From NCBI RefSeq assembly GCF_963678635.1, contig NC_087070.1, forward strand, positions 38,142,600-38,206,599: a stretch of 64,000 bases of DNA. Reading direction: 5' to 3'. The DNA is from Symsagittifera roscoffensis. Its lineage: Eukaryota > Xenacoelomorpha > Acoela > Convolutidae. Positions 1 to 11,178 of the stretch are shown one piece after another; the first letter of the stretch is position 1, and each line of letters opens with the position of its first letter. The position numbers were made by a program, and so were the translations under genes. The notes below the pieces were generated by a model. That model was not told the DNA's origin and did not search any database. It was given only the letters and a program-made list of their open reading frames with translations.

Positions 1-1356
1 GACAACTCCATCCAGTTTCAAGTGGCCATCAACTCGCGAAATTGACTGTACATATAAGTTTTAACGTTCATCAGCAGTATGCTTGAAATATTTTGAACCC
101 TTGAACCCAGAGACAACTTGAACTTAACTATCTACGTTCAAATTGATGTCAGCATACTAAAACAACGGCAGCTTCAAGGGACACAAAACATCACCAGCCA
201 AGGCAATTGCCAGCACAATCTCATTGATTTCAACGAATGAATCATACAATTTGAATCATAGAAAGTCATGGACTACTACCCATGCAGCAGCATCTTATGA
301 CGCAGGATTCTTGTGATCACCAGCAAGACCACTCAAGACATCGATCTTCGAACGTAATCATCAAACACAATAATCAAACAATGAACAGTCTAGTACATGA
401 AGGACCCATCGATCACAACATTTATCAGGAAATTGAATGCCAGTACCCGACCCCCGTGCCCCTTAGATGAGCATTTTGTCTGCGCCTACCAACGACAGAT
501 GCTCTACAGCAGATATCAATATCATCTAACGAAAAATACTTGACAGAGTAGCCATTCGCGAGCATAAAAGAAAACAGAAGAATAAAAAAACATAAGAAGC
601 CGAAAAAATGGAAACTGTTGAAAAAAAACTAGTTCTACCAAAAATTGATATTTTGTATGCTTTGATAGAAGTTAATTCCAGGATAACATGCCAGGAGTTT
701 GAAAAATAAATAAATAAGCAACGGAAACAAACTTACGAAGAGGAAATAAAGCCGGAAACTTTTGAGCAGACACAAGTTGAGCAGAACGAAACATGATTTT
801 TAAAAAATTCTTACCAGTTTTAGATCTCAAAAATTAGTGATGTGGCAACTAAGCCGACAATCTTTGAGCAGACACCTGTTAAGCCGAAAAACAAATTGAT
901 TTTAAATTTTTTTTAAAAGATTGAAGTCCACCTCCTTGAAGCTACAAAGAACAGCACTTGCACTTGCATTGAAATTTGTTTACGAGACAAAAAAGATTTG
1001 CGATAGGGCAACTAAGCCGACGAAAATTTAGCAGAATAATGGAAATCCAAAAATTAAAAAAAAAAGTTTAAGTTTTGAGTCTCAAAAATTAGTAATGTGG
1101 TAACTAAGCCGACAATCTTTGAGCAGGCGCCTGTTAAGCCGAAAACAAATTTTTAAAAAAAATTTAAAAAGATTGAAGTACACTTCCTTGAAGCTACAAA
1201 GAACAGCACTTGCACTTGCATTGAAAATTGCTTAATGGATAAAAAATGTGTGATGTGGCAACTAAGCCGACAAAAACTTAGCAGAATAACGGAAGTCCAA
1301 CAATTCAGTTTTAACCGATTTTTTTTTCAATTGCAGAAAAATTTTAAAAAAAACAA

Positions 1357-1430
1357 GGTCCCGCCGAGAGTCGAACCCAGACCTTAGCGTACAAAAGCAA
1401 CAACTTTAACCCTAAGCCAAGTGGTTATGA
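1357..1430 (-). repeat. tRNA-like SINE head (degenerate)
   Basis: Read on the minus strand this block has an A-box-like TGGCTTAGGG followed about 40 nt later by a B box, GGTTCGACTC, the spacing of an internal RNA polymerase III promoter. It does not fold into a full cloverleaf by eye and lies inside a dispersed repeat. It is therefore more likely the head of a tRNA-derived SINE than a working tRNA. Similar blocks lie at 20888-20963, 21290-21366 and 50328-50400, all in the same orientation. Confidence 0.5.
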
Positions 1431-2143
1431 ACTTGAAGGTTATGAAGGTTCAAATAAAAAGCAAATGGAAGAAAATTTAAAACGTGTAAAAAAGTTGTTT
1501 ACTGGAAAAAGTCGAGTTCCCGATTTCGATACAGTTGCTTTCGCAAAAGTAATAATACCAAATCTTGTCGATCAGGATATCTGCCCTCGAAACAACGCAA
1601 TATATGTTCATTGTGTCATAAAAATAGGTTGAAACCGTTTAATCGAAAAATGAACTATAATAAAAACTTAGAAAAATCAGGCTTGGTAAAACGACAAGTT
1701 AAAAGCTTTCAAAAAAGTAAAAAGTTTCAACATCAAAATAAGCTTAAAGTTTGACAAAAAACCGAAAAAACAACACCAAATAATTAGAATTTCACTTGAA
1801 AGAACAAGAAGTGAAACACGGAAACTAAGTTGAAAACCACAAACCCGAAAAAAGTCAAACTTTTTTTCAAGAAAAATTTTTTGAAACAAACTTACACCGG
1901 TAAAGGACTACGAATATTTACTACCCAAATGAAAGTAGATTTATTCGAATTTTCAAGAAATTGAGTATGTTTGAAAGTGAGCATGTCTGAAATTTACTAT
2001 TCCTACACTTTTGACCATTCTGTGCCTAAAGCTATTTATGGGAAAAAATGTCTTGTACCCGATTGCAATACCCTTGTTTATAGCAAGAGTAATCATCAAC
2101 GGATTCTTAAGGCGACAACACTACCGATACAGGTAAAAACATT

Positions 2144-2187
2144 ACACAGAGGCGAAGCTGCGCTTCGCAAACACTTGCGAGAACACG
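2144..2187. repeat. Palindromic repeat R1 (GCGAAGC/GCTTCGC core)
   Basis: The unit reads ACACAGAGGCGAAGC, then a short spacer and a GCTTCGC-type return arm, then a CACTTGCGA tail. The same arrangement recurs at many places in the window, best preserved at 14619, 15046, 19951, 20387, 28487 and 54214. The core can form a short GC-rich hairpin and stands out from its AT-rich surroundings. It appears to mark one end of a larger dispersed element. Confidence 0.6.
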
Positions 2188-4024
2188 GCCAAAAAGCAGC
2201 TCTATCAAGTGAAATAAGAAAAAGTAGAAATAAGCCTCGAAATAGCAAAAAACTCGGCGACGTGTAAATTTCGCGTCTGTTACATACTGCAATCAAGAAA
2301 ATTTGAATCTCCCGCTCTATCCACTCAGCCACGCAAGCTTAACAACCGACAAACAATAGTTACGCATAAATTAGCTACATATGCTTATAAATTGCCAAAA
2401 CCATTTAGCAAAAGTGGCACCAAAAACAAATAGACTCAATTTTGCATCTAATAGTTTGGACTAAAACAAACTAAAGGCATCCACACTAAGTTTGCAAGTA
2501 GTAAATCGCAAAGCATGAAGCCACATTATGAATAAATAATGCATTTAAAAAAATAACAAGATATTTTGAGTTGGAAAGTTTCTGAATTCGAGTTTTCATG
2601 ATTTTTATTTTGTTCGAAACAAATCATATTTTTTTATTAGTTGATTTGATAAAAAAATGCATCAACCGTATTAAAATTTTACTATTCGAATATAATAGTA
2701 TGTTATAGAATGTTATTTAAATGCTGTAAGGTGCCCTAAAAGTGGAACCAATATTTCCGACTTAGGTTCGAAAAAAAAGAATGTTCGTACTAAAACACTA
2801 GCTTTGAAAGTGTATAAACCAGAGATCCTGGATCTCAAAACCACCATTTTTCAATGACCCTCTAAGAAATCCAACATACCGGAAATCTCAGCAAAAACGG
2901 GCCTCAAAATCACCTTTAAAACTGATACGAGGAGAAAAAAAATTGGCATAACAGCTACAACAACTGAACTAGGTCCAATCAATAGAAAAACGTCAATTGA
3001 CGGAGAAAATATCGAAGTAATGGGACAAATCCAAGAGCTCCAAGACTCTTAGTTTCTTTCAACATCAATGATAAGAGCACCAACATCCGCAACGAGAAGC
3101 AACACTAGATTTGATTCAACAAAATCTTTGCTACAAATTGAGTCGTTTGGTGCAACCGCCACACAAGCGACATTAATAGCATCGCCAGTCAAAAACCCGA
3201 GTTAGGCTTTGGACAACTTATCAGTAAAAACATCAACAGGTTTTGTCAACAAACGCCTCACCTGGCTGTACAGTTGGATAGGGACATCATCAATTTTTAT
3301 GCCAGGGTTAATCAAAATTTAATTTGGACCCAACAGAAGAACAAAAAACAACTGCAACCTGCAACCCAAGAAAAATATCCCCAGCAGCAAAATTGTGAAC
3401 AATAATCAGCTTGGAGCCACAAACACTTTTTAGTCAATAACAATTACAATTTTTGGACACCACAGAAACTCAGAATTACAGATAAATAAACAACCACTCA
3501 TAGTGAAACGCCACATGAAGCGAAAAAATGACCAACCACGAAGCATACAACACACTAAAACAAAACAAAAGCCATCAATTGAACGTCGGGACAATCTAAC
3601 GCACGAAGATCTAACGCACCACACACACCAATTGCGCATCCAAACTACACCGTTTTTAAAAAAAGGCACAAAATTTTCCCAAATTCAAACTGAAAACTTC
3701 GGATTGATTCTAAAATCTGAGTTTTCTGAGAAAAATACTGATTGTCGTCAGCGATATTCTTGAACAAGAACAAGATTTCCTCTTAAAATCGAATTTTTAG
3801 TTCTACTGAACAAACTTTAATAACATTTTTTTAATAGGTCAAATTTCAAAGAAGCAAAACGATTTTTGCCCAGATTTTTCAAAAATCCACAAAAACAAGC
3901 TATGAACATTTTAAAGTGATATAATTAGCTGGTAACAGTGTAATTGCAAGTCTAAAAAACTTGCTTCATACAACTTGAGAACAGTTTCAAAAATTCTGGA
4001 GAAAAATTTTGTCTGAGCCTTTAA

Positions 4025-4226
4025 TGTTCTGCAGCAAAAGTTGGGAAACGAAAAATCACCAATCCGACTGAATAAAACTAGTGATTCGCAAAGAGTGTAA
4101 ATTATTTCATGAGTTATAGATAGAAGTCAATTGATTTTTGTTAAATGCGGTTTTAAATAAGTAAATCAGTTCAATCGTAGATTTAGTTCAAGTAGAAAGC
4201 TGAGATGTCTTTTTTAGGCTTCAAAA
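4025..4226 (-). repeat. 3' LTR of the BEL/Pao element
   Basis: This 202-bp block aligns without gaps to 10977-11178 at a constant offset of 6952 bp, with three substitutions seen. On the minus strand it starts TTTTGAAGCC (the other copy has TGTTGAAGCC) and ends in GAACA. It is preceded on the minus strand by a purine-rich tract. TTTAA flanks it on the outside. Confidence 0.95.
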
Positions 4227-4240
4227 TTCCGCCTCCCTTG
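4227..4240 (-). other. Polypurine tract of the BEL/Pao element
   Basis: Read on the minus strand, the bases directly before the 3' LTR are AAGGGAGGCGGAAT. Such a tract primes plus-strand DNA synthesis in LTR retroelements. Its position exactly at the LTR edge supports the boundary. Confidence 0.8.
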
Positions 4241-4268
4241 AAGTGTCTTCAATTTTCAGATCGTTATT

Positions 4269-4553
4269 ATGTCTGGATATGACTACCCATTTACAGTGTA
4301 TGAGACGAAGGAGAGGAAGAGTAGGGCGGAGTCGGGTAGAGCACCACGTCTGCCTCCACATGGCGAGGTGCGAAGGTCCAGTAGGCGGGACGCTGTCGAC
4401 CGGGAGGACCTGCAGGGTTTCTTCGATGCAGTTACCAGCGGAGATCTGGGTTTCACTCCGATTCCTGTAAAGTCGTTGGATGAGATCCAGTCTTCAAGGA
4501 AGGAAGCTGCAATCGTGGATAGGGCAGTTCTGCGGTTTCCGAAAGCGGAGACT
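4269..4553 (+). CDS. Antisense cargo gene in BEL element, exon 1
   Basis: This is an open frame of 95 codons running against gag and pol, inside the LTR boundaries. It starts at ATG 4269, ten bases after a splice-acceptor-like TTTTCAG (ends 4259), so an upstream non-coding exon starting in or near the LTR is possible. It ends in phase 0 at ACT|GTGAGT, a good donor; the 75-bp intron (4554-4628) ends in TTGTTTTAG. The first half of the product is rich in Arg, Lys and Ser (ERKSRAESGRAPR), and I recognise no family. Its codon use looks balanced, unlike the AT-rich flanks. An antisense intron would survive retrotransposition because the genomic RNA cannot splice it, which fits a gene carried as cargo. 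It could instead be a captured host gene or a chance frame. Confidence 0.5.
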
Positions 4554-4628
4554 GTGAGTAGCATTTATTCCATTGTATCATAGTAGTAGAGTATAGCGAG
4601 TTTGCATCAATTGTTTGTTTTGTTTTAG

Positions 4629-5259
4629 AAGCAACTTAGAAGTCTTAAGCGTATTAGTGACCTCAGCGTAGAAGGGTCATTGTGCACTGGCTGGGAGGTT
4701 GGAGTTAACTGTCGAGAGACTCCTATTGTGACAGCTAAGGGTGTTATTGGCGTCATGTCTGGAGGTCAGACCAGATGGCCGAAGCAGGTCTTTTCTTCTC
4801 TTCTCCAAGGTATTTTTGTAGAGTCCTCGTCCTTCCGGACTTTCCATCAAGACTTGGATGAGGAAGATGATGCTGTTTTGTGTGTTCTGGGGGGGCCGAA
4901 AGTTGTGGCTGATGACATCTGAAGTTAATCTCTCTGGTGAACTTGAGCGCCTGGCCGGTAGCAATGATTCGGAGATGGGGTTCACTGATGCTGCTAAGTA
5001 TCTGAGGAACCTTGGTTCACAGCAGAAGAAACTGGTCCGATATGGTGTTCTTGAGAAGGGGAAAAGTTTGTATCTTCCATATGCGTGGTGCCATGCAGTT
5101 CTGACTCTCTGCGACAAAGAGAGGGTCTGCTGCATGTACTATGCGGAGATGCAAACTCGACTTTCCTTGGTAGCATCTGCGTGGAAGCGCTGCCAGCAAC
5201 ACTGCAGGGTCAACAAGCGAAGAGGACCAGATGACAGCGAATCGCATGACAGCGAATGA
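4629..5259 (+). CDS. Antisense cargo gene in BEL element, exon 2 (one frame change)
   Basis: This continues exon 1 in phase 0 after a TTTTAG acceptor. The first frame is open from 4629 to a TGA ending at 4922. A second frame, shifted by one base, is open from before 4858 to the TGA at 5257-5259, and the two overlap between about 4858 and 4922. A run of seven G at about 4890 is a likely place for a one-base change, or there may be a second small intron. The product has an acidic stretch (DLDEEDD), then a Cys-containing part with LCDKERVCCMYY, and ends Ser/Asp-rich. No catalytic motif, signal peptide or membrane span is visible. A poly(A) signal follows 33 bp after the stop. Function unknown. 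Confidence 0.45.
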
Positions 5260-5291
5260 CTGTTCAACGGTAAATATGTAAGCAATTATTC

Positions 5292-5297
5292 AATAAA
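5292..5297 (+). promoter_or_regulatory. Poly(A) signal for the antisense gene
   Basis: AATAAA lies 33 bp downstream of the stop at 5259, on the same strand as the antisense frame. Together with the donor and acceptor at 4554 and 4628 it suggests a complete transcription unit pointing towards the 3' end of pol. Confidence 0.45.
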
Positions 5298-5664
5298 TGA
5301 ACTAAATGTGACTGCACCATAAGTGAGGAGTATACAAGTGAAGTATTAACGGTACGAGTCATGAGCGAAAGTTTGTCCTAGCTGTTTTCAGACAATAATT
5401 ACATTTTGGGTCATGAGGGTACAACCTCATACGAATTTTAATGCTGGGAATTTACAACATTGGGAATTTACATGAAAGTGGTCAATATGAACGATTCAGG
5501 CCATAATGCATTGCATAGGGGGTAATTTAGGTTCCTACTTTCAAAAGAGTCTTGGGGGTACTACCACTTAAAATTTGAAAACTGCACATTTTTGATATTT
5601 TTCGATTTTTAGCACTATAAAGTTCTTGTTTTAAATGAACTGCACAATGGATATGACTTGGTTG

Positions 5665-8600
5665 CTATACTGGTAGCTTCCGCAGCTTCGCGACTGGGCG
5701 TATGTTTTCACCAGTTGTGGTCTTCACTTTTACCACTCGAACAATCGGGTCATTTCCAGGATAAATTTCTATGATTCGTCCAGTTTTCCATTCTAGCGGT
5801 CGTTCATTGTCTTCAGCAAGTAGGACTAGGTTGCCAACTTTAAATTATGGGCCATCCGTGAACCATTTTTTCCGTATTTGTAGCGTTATGAGGTAATCCT
5901 TTTTCCAAACTTTCCAGAAATCCTTGATCATATTCTATAGTAGTCGATATCGTACATTGGTTGAAACTTGGATGTCAGCAGAGGGAAGAGTTAGCAATGA
6001 TTCCCCTATCAGAAAATGAGCGGGTGTCAGCGGAGTTGGGTCGTTAGGATCACTTGACATTGGATACACTGGTCGTGAGTTTAAGACAGCTTCAATTTGA
6101 TTAAGAATTGTAAGAAATTCTTCAAAACTGAGACGTTGCAGTCCAATAAGTTTTCGCATATGTCTCTTCATACTTTTTACAGCCGCTTCCCAGAGTCCTC
6201 CGAAGTGAGGAGCACGAGTAGGAATGGTGACCCATTCAGTTCCTTGGCTATTGACGAAACTAACAACTGATTTGTCCGTTCCATTTTTGTCGAGCAGTTC
6301 CTTGATTTTGATCAGATCATGTCGAGCCCCGATAAAATTCCCTTAAGATCTTCTCAGGTTTGCCACGGCGTGCAGTAAATCGTTTCAATGAAAGGACGCA
6401 TGCTTCTTTGGTTAGACGAGTAACCATTTCCAAATGAATAGCTTTTGTCGCGGGACAAACAAAGACGGCAACATACATTTTTGAGACCCCTGCTTCCTTA
6501 ATTTCAAAGGGACCAGCAAAGTCTATTCCACATTGAGAAAATGGTTTTGCGGGTGTTATTCTTTCTGTAGGAAGATCAACCATGAATTGAGAAGTAGGTT
6601 GCTGACTAAATCGGACACATCTCATGCATCTTCTAATGAACTGTCGAACTAGATCACGGCCTCCGATTATCCAAATTTCCTCTCTCATTGTGTTCAGTAC
6701 TAATTGCCCCCCGCCATGAAAAGTATCTTCATGATATTTGCGTATAAGTAGGGATACTAAATCAGATTTTTTTGAAACGAGTATTGGAAACTTCTTGTCT
6801 GTTGGGTAGTTCGATTGTGAAAGTCTGCCTCCAACTCTTAGTAGATCGTAATCCTTGTCAAAAAACGGACTAAGATTGAGTAGTTTCGATGTTTTACTCA
6901 GCTCCCTTTTCACCTTCAGACAATTTAGCTCTGATTTGAAGTGTATTTCTTGGTCTAAACGAAGAATTAGCATTTTTGCCATGATTCTATTTTTAGGACT
7001 AAGACTATCTTCTTCAAGTTGTACATCAGATGTCCGCTTAGATCTGAGCCGCTTCCGATAGTTTGTCGATATTCTATGCTTAAGATGTTGAACAAATGAT
7101 AGTACATAGCATGCGATGCGTACTGTCTTGATCCAAGTGCTGTAGTCCTTTAAACGAAAAATTCCATCCGTCATTTCTTCGTTTTGAGCATGATTTGCGA
7201 GAATAGTTCGAATTTGTTCACTTTCTGCATTAGTTTTGGCTTTGACGGTTCGTTTTTCAGGTGCTTCAACTAGAGATGGTAGTAGGTTGGGCCAGTGCCT
7301 TTCATCCTTGGTCAGCCAATCTGGTCCATTCCACCAGAGTGAGGAAGATATTAATGTGTCAGCTAATACACCACGAGAGGCTAAATCAGCTGGATTTACT
7401 GCTGTTGGCACGTGTTTCCAATCACTTCTGGGTAGGGTCTCTTGTATTTGTGAAACTCTGTTTGCAACAAAAGTGTTCCACGTTCTTGGAAGTTGAGCAA
7501 GCCATTGCAAGACAATTGTTGAATCAGTTCAGGCGTGTGAAGTTATCTTGAGATTTGTTTTCCTCAAAATTGAATGAACTGATTTAAGAAGTTTGGTAGC
7601 TAAACTTGCACCGCAGAGCTCTAATTTGGGAACAGAGATTGCTTTGACCGGAGCAACCTTTGTTTTGGAGGTCAGTAGATACGCAAAAGTTTTGCCATCA
7701 TCATTGGTAATTCTTGCATAGATTGCGGCTGCATATGCTTTTTCGGAAGCATCACAGAATACGTGAAGTTGAACCTCCTTTATTGGATGTGAGCTCATAG
7801 ATCTTGGTATCTGTAGTTCCAGTAGTTGAGGCAAAGTTCCGGTGAGCTCATACCATTTTTCCTTGGATTTCTGATCGACTTCAGAATCCCAATCAAAACC
7901 TTGGACCCATAGCTGTTGCATGAGACATTTGAAATTGATGATGAATGGAGCTAGCCATCCCATCGGATCAAACAATTTTGAAATTGTGGACAGAAGAGTC
8001 CTCTTTGTAAGCAGTTTCAGCTCTGGTAAGGCAGTTGAAAAATAAAAGATGTCCTTATTGGGCTTTCAACTGACTCCTAGCGCCTTGATTTTGTATTCGT
8101 CAGAGAAAAGTTCCAGCACATCCGATTTTTCGCGGAGATGTTCTGGCAATACTTCAATTATTTTAGCATTGCTTGAAGTCCATTTTCGTAGAGGGAATTC
8201 ATGAGAGTTCAGCTCTTCGCATAAATCAGAGATGAGTCTTTCTGCTGCATGCTTATCATTAGCGCCACCGAGAAAGTAGTCTACATAGAAACAATTTTTA
8301 AGACTTTCTTTGATCATTGGGTTCTTAGATTGATCTGCTACTTCATTGAGGCATCTTGTTGAGTGAAAAGCTGACAAAGCTATTCCATATGTAACACGTG
8401 TCATCCTGAGATGCTTGATTTCATTCGATTTATTTGATCTCCAAAATGCGATGAAAATCCTTCGATTTGTCCTCTAGAGCAACTTGTCGGTACATTTTTG
8501 CGATATCTGCTGATAAAGCATTTGGATAGAACCTGAAGCGCATGATTATCGAGTAGAGGTCGTCTTGTACCGTGGGACTAACCATCAAAGTGTCGTTGAG

Positions 8601-10133
8601 TGATTGTCCGGTTGATGTTGTTGCAGATCTGTCGAAAACTACACGTAGCTTTGTGGTAGTAGAATCTTCCTTGAAAACGCAGTGATGTGGCAGATAATAT
8701 ACGCTATCAACTGGCTTTTCGATTTCTCCAGGCGGTATGTACTCCATATGCCCCATATCGAGAAGTTCGTCTATGAATGCGGTATAGCGATCTTTTAGTT
8801 CTGGATTCTGTTCCAGTCGTCGCTCGAGATAATTGAATCTGCGTTTTGCTTGTGCTAAATTGTCGCCAAGTTGACTATTGGGCTTGAAAGGCAGCTGCAT
8901 GGTGAATCGTCCATTTTGTAGTATGGCTGTTTCCTTAAAGTGAGATTCACATCGATCTTCTTCTGTTGTTGTCTTTTTGAAATCAGGAATTTCTTCTAAT
9001 TCCCAAAACTTCCTTAGACTATCGTCAATAGACACATGAAATGACTTGAAGAAGGTTGTTGGAGAACCGGGTGTTCTGCCGCTAATCATCCAACCAAATA
9101 GAGTGTCACGTGTATAACGCTTGTCTGTAAGCTTAATCTTGTCGCAGCCAGCAATGTCGTTGTAGACTTCTCAGCCTAGGATTATATCGATTTCCTTTGG
9201 TTTATCAAAGTCTGGGTCCGAGAGCTTAAGACGTGTGATATCCAAACTGTTCGGTATATTTACCCGTTCTCTGGGCAGGTAGCCAGAAAGTTTTTGAAGA
9301 GTGAAAGCTTCAATATGTAGAGATTGATTCTGAGAATCCTTTGTTTCCAGATTGACAGAACCAGCTTTCACAGTTTTTGCTCCTCCGCCAACTCGAGTTA
9401 GTTGAAGGGTCAATTTCTTGATTGGTAGCTTGAGTCGGTTAGCACAGCTGGTTGTAACGAAACTGCATTCAGATCCGCTGTCCAGTAAGGCTCGACAATT
9501 GTGATAACCGCCATTTGCAGTTTTCACCTCAATTAGTACAGTTCCCAGTATGGTAGTGGCACCGGTAGTACCCCCGTGACCCGCAAACTTATTTTCAGGT
9601 CCCGGTTGCTTGTTTGGGTCTGTATGGATGTGAAGTAACGAGTGATGACCCTTTCGACAGGTTTGGCACGTTGACTTCGACTTGCACTCATGATTTTGGT
9701 GTCCAAGGGACAGGCAATTGAAGCATAATCGCTTTGATTTGGCTTCTTGTCTTCTATTGGAAATAGACATTTCCTGAAATTTTGTGCATTGATACACGCG
9801 GTGATCACCACTGCAGCATGGGCAGATGATCGTCTTAGCAGAGTTCGTGTGGTATGTCTGTACCTTGTCATCTTTCTTAGAGTTTCCAGATTGGTCTGAA
9901 TTTCCTTGACGATTTTTTCTATGAATTGAAGGTAACTGGAGGTCCTTCGTAGCTTCTAGGGCGCGAGATCGTTCCTCCAAGAACTTCTTCATCTGTTTGA
10001 TTTTTGGCACGTCACTTCCCACGCAGGAAAGTTCCCATTGTCTTCTAGTTTCAGGATCTAATTTCTTGGCCAAAACGTGAACCCAGATCAAATCGCATTG
10101 ATCAATTTTTAGTCCAAGTCCTGTCAATACCAT
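5665..10133 (-). pseudogene. pol: BEL/Pao pol (zinc knuckle, protease, RT, RNase H, integrase), broken
   Basis: The frame is read from 10133 down to a stop at 5665. Zinc-knuckle motifs (CFNCLSLGHQNHEC) lie near 9700 and the protease motif LLDSGSECSF near 9480. RT spans about 9090-8070, RNase H (HVFCDASEKAYAA) lies near 7770, and integrase runs from a His-Cys region near 6700 through GIDFAGP near 6520. A DUF5641-type tail ends in RKLPV at 5668. Breaks seen: an in-frame TGA at about 9168; a one-base frame change at about 8448; TGA at conserved Trp positions at about 8063 and 7526; a small deletion with frame change at about 6345 that removes the segment with the second integrase catalytic Asp; TAG at about 5932; and a TAA near 5848. 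In RT the usual YVDD box reads YVDY near 8280. No enzyme from this copy should work. Confidence 0.93.
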
Positions 10134-10915
10134 AGTGTTTTCCCTGTAGGTATTGCAGCGGATGACTCATGCTTCATTGGAGTGAATTCAAAAATTGCTT
10201 CCAAGTGAGCGTGTGAGATCATCTTGTCATCAGCATATCGATACTTTAGAAGTTGCCTTGCGACTGAGTAGTTCGCGTTTGTAGTAGGCAAGTGGGATAG
10301 CAAACGAAACGGTTCATCCTTGAGGGCACCCTTTAGGTATTGCAGTTTCTGAACATCAGACAGCGATGCATTTGAGTGAACTGCTCCATCAAAGGAATCT
10401 AAGAAAGGTAGCCATTGATCATACCTTCCGCTAAATGTTGGCGAATTCAGTTTCGGCAACTTCAGGCAAGTATCTTGGTTTCGGCCAGCACCACGTTGGG
10501 AAGTGGATTTGTAGGATCCTGTTCCGCTTGCGCTGTCGTCATCTTTGACCGATTCAGTTGAATATTTTCCTCGGTCATCTAACATAGTTGTGATCATTTC
10601 CATCAAACAATCTACTTGAAGGTAGATTTTCTCAGCTTCTTCCAATTCAACTTCAAGTGCATCTTCATCATCGTTTAGAACATTTGAAATTTGCTGATTA
10701 AGCTCTTCCAGTTCCTTTTTCTTTCGTTCGCACATCGTGAGATTGGCCTTGAGAGTTCCAATTTCCTTGTAGGTTAGAGCAGATGCCTCTTTGTTGAAGA
10801 TTGCTGAGACGGCATTTTCCGATCGGGTAATGACACCGATGTTAGCACTTCTTGATCGCTTCAAAGCAGGAAGAGTGAGCGTCACGTTGCTCATGTCACT
10901 AGCAGGTGATGACAT
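10124..10915 (-). pseudogene. gag: BEL/Pao gag region
   Basis: This open frame of 263 codons starts at ATG 10915, 61 bp inside the 5' LTR. It has an N-terminal basic part, then a Glu/Leu-rich segment (about residues 55-110) that looks coiled-coil. A DUF1759-type region follows, with KLPKLNSPTFSGRY and KLQYLKGALKDEP, as in BEL/Pao gag proteins that form the particle. It ends early in GKTLWY, while the adjoining frame continues into the zinc-knuckle region. This indicates a frame change around 10135-10165 in what is normally one polyprotein. Confidence 0.85.
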
Positions 10916-10956
10916 TTTTAACTTTCCTCTTTGTTTCTAATCTTTGGTTCGTTCGT

Positions 10957-10972
10957 GAGTCGCGTTGCACCA
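10957..10972 (-). other. Primer-binding site of the BEL/Pao element
   Basis: On the plus strand the bases GAGTCGCGTTGCACCA end in CCA, as the 3' end of a tRNA does, four bases from the 5' LTR edge at 10977. The minus strand would therefore pair with a tRNA 3' end and prime minus-strand DNA synthesis. I cannot name the tRNA. Confidence 0.75.
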
Positions 10973-10976
10973 AAAA

Positions 10977-11178
10977 TGTTGTGCAGCAAAAGTTGGGAAA
11001 CGAAAAATCACCAATCCAACTGAATAAAACTAGTGATTCGCAAAGAGTGTAAATTATTTCATGAGTTATAGATAGAAGTCAATTGATTTTTGTTAAATGC
11101 GGTTTTAAATAAGTAAATCAGTTCAATCGTAGATTTAGTTCAAGTAGAAAGCTGAGATGTCTTTTTTAGGCTTCAACA
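10977..11178 (-). repeat. 5' LTR of the BEL/Pao element
   Basis: This 202-bp block is nearly identical to 4025-4226. On the minus strand it runs from TGTTGAAGCC to GCACAACA, so its ends form the inverted pair TGTT...AACA. The TTTAA target duplication follows at 11179-11183. Confidence 0.95.

Larger units (their letters stand above)
1..4019. other. Gene-free flank of repeat debris
   Basis: I see no supported gene here. Between about 840 and 1300 the motif 'ctaagccgac' recurs four times, each followed by a short A-rich spacer and 'agcag'. A tRNA-like block lies at 1357-1430, a stem-forming block at about 1490-1605, and a GCGAAGC/GCTTCGC palindrome at 2144-2187. The ORF at 282-470 (62 codons) and the others have no recognisable domain and no splice context. 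The stretch 2300-4019 is AT-rich and shows nothing I can name. Confidence 0.6.

Noticed and set aside
1971..2267. 98-codon plus-strand ORF
   Set aside because: It spans the R1 palindrome and the dispersed stem block, so it is repeat-derived.
7526..8065. Recoding of TGA as tryptophan
   Set aside because: The long exons of the LRP4-like gene have no internal TGA and use TGG for Trp, so the standard code applies and these TGA codons are mutations.
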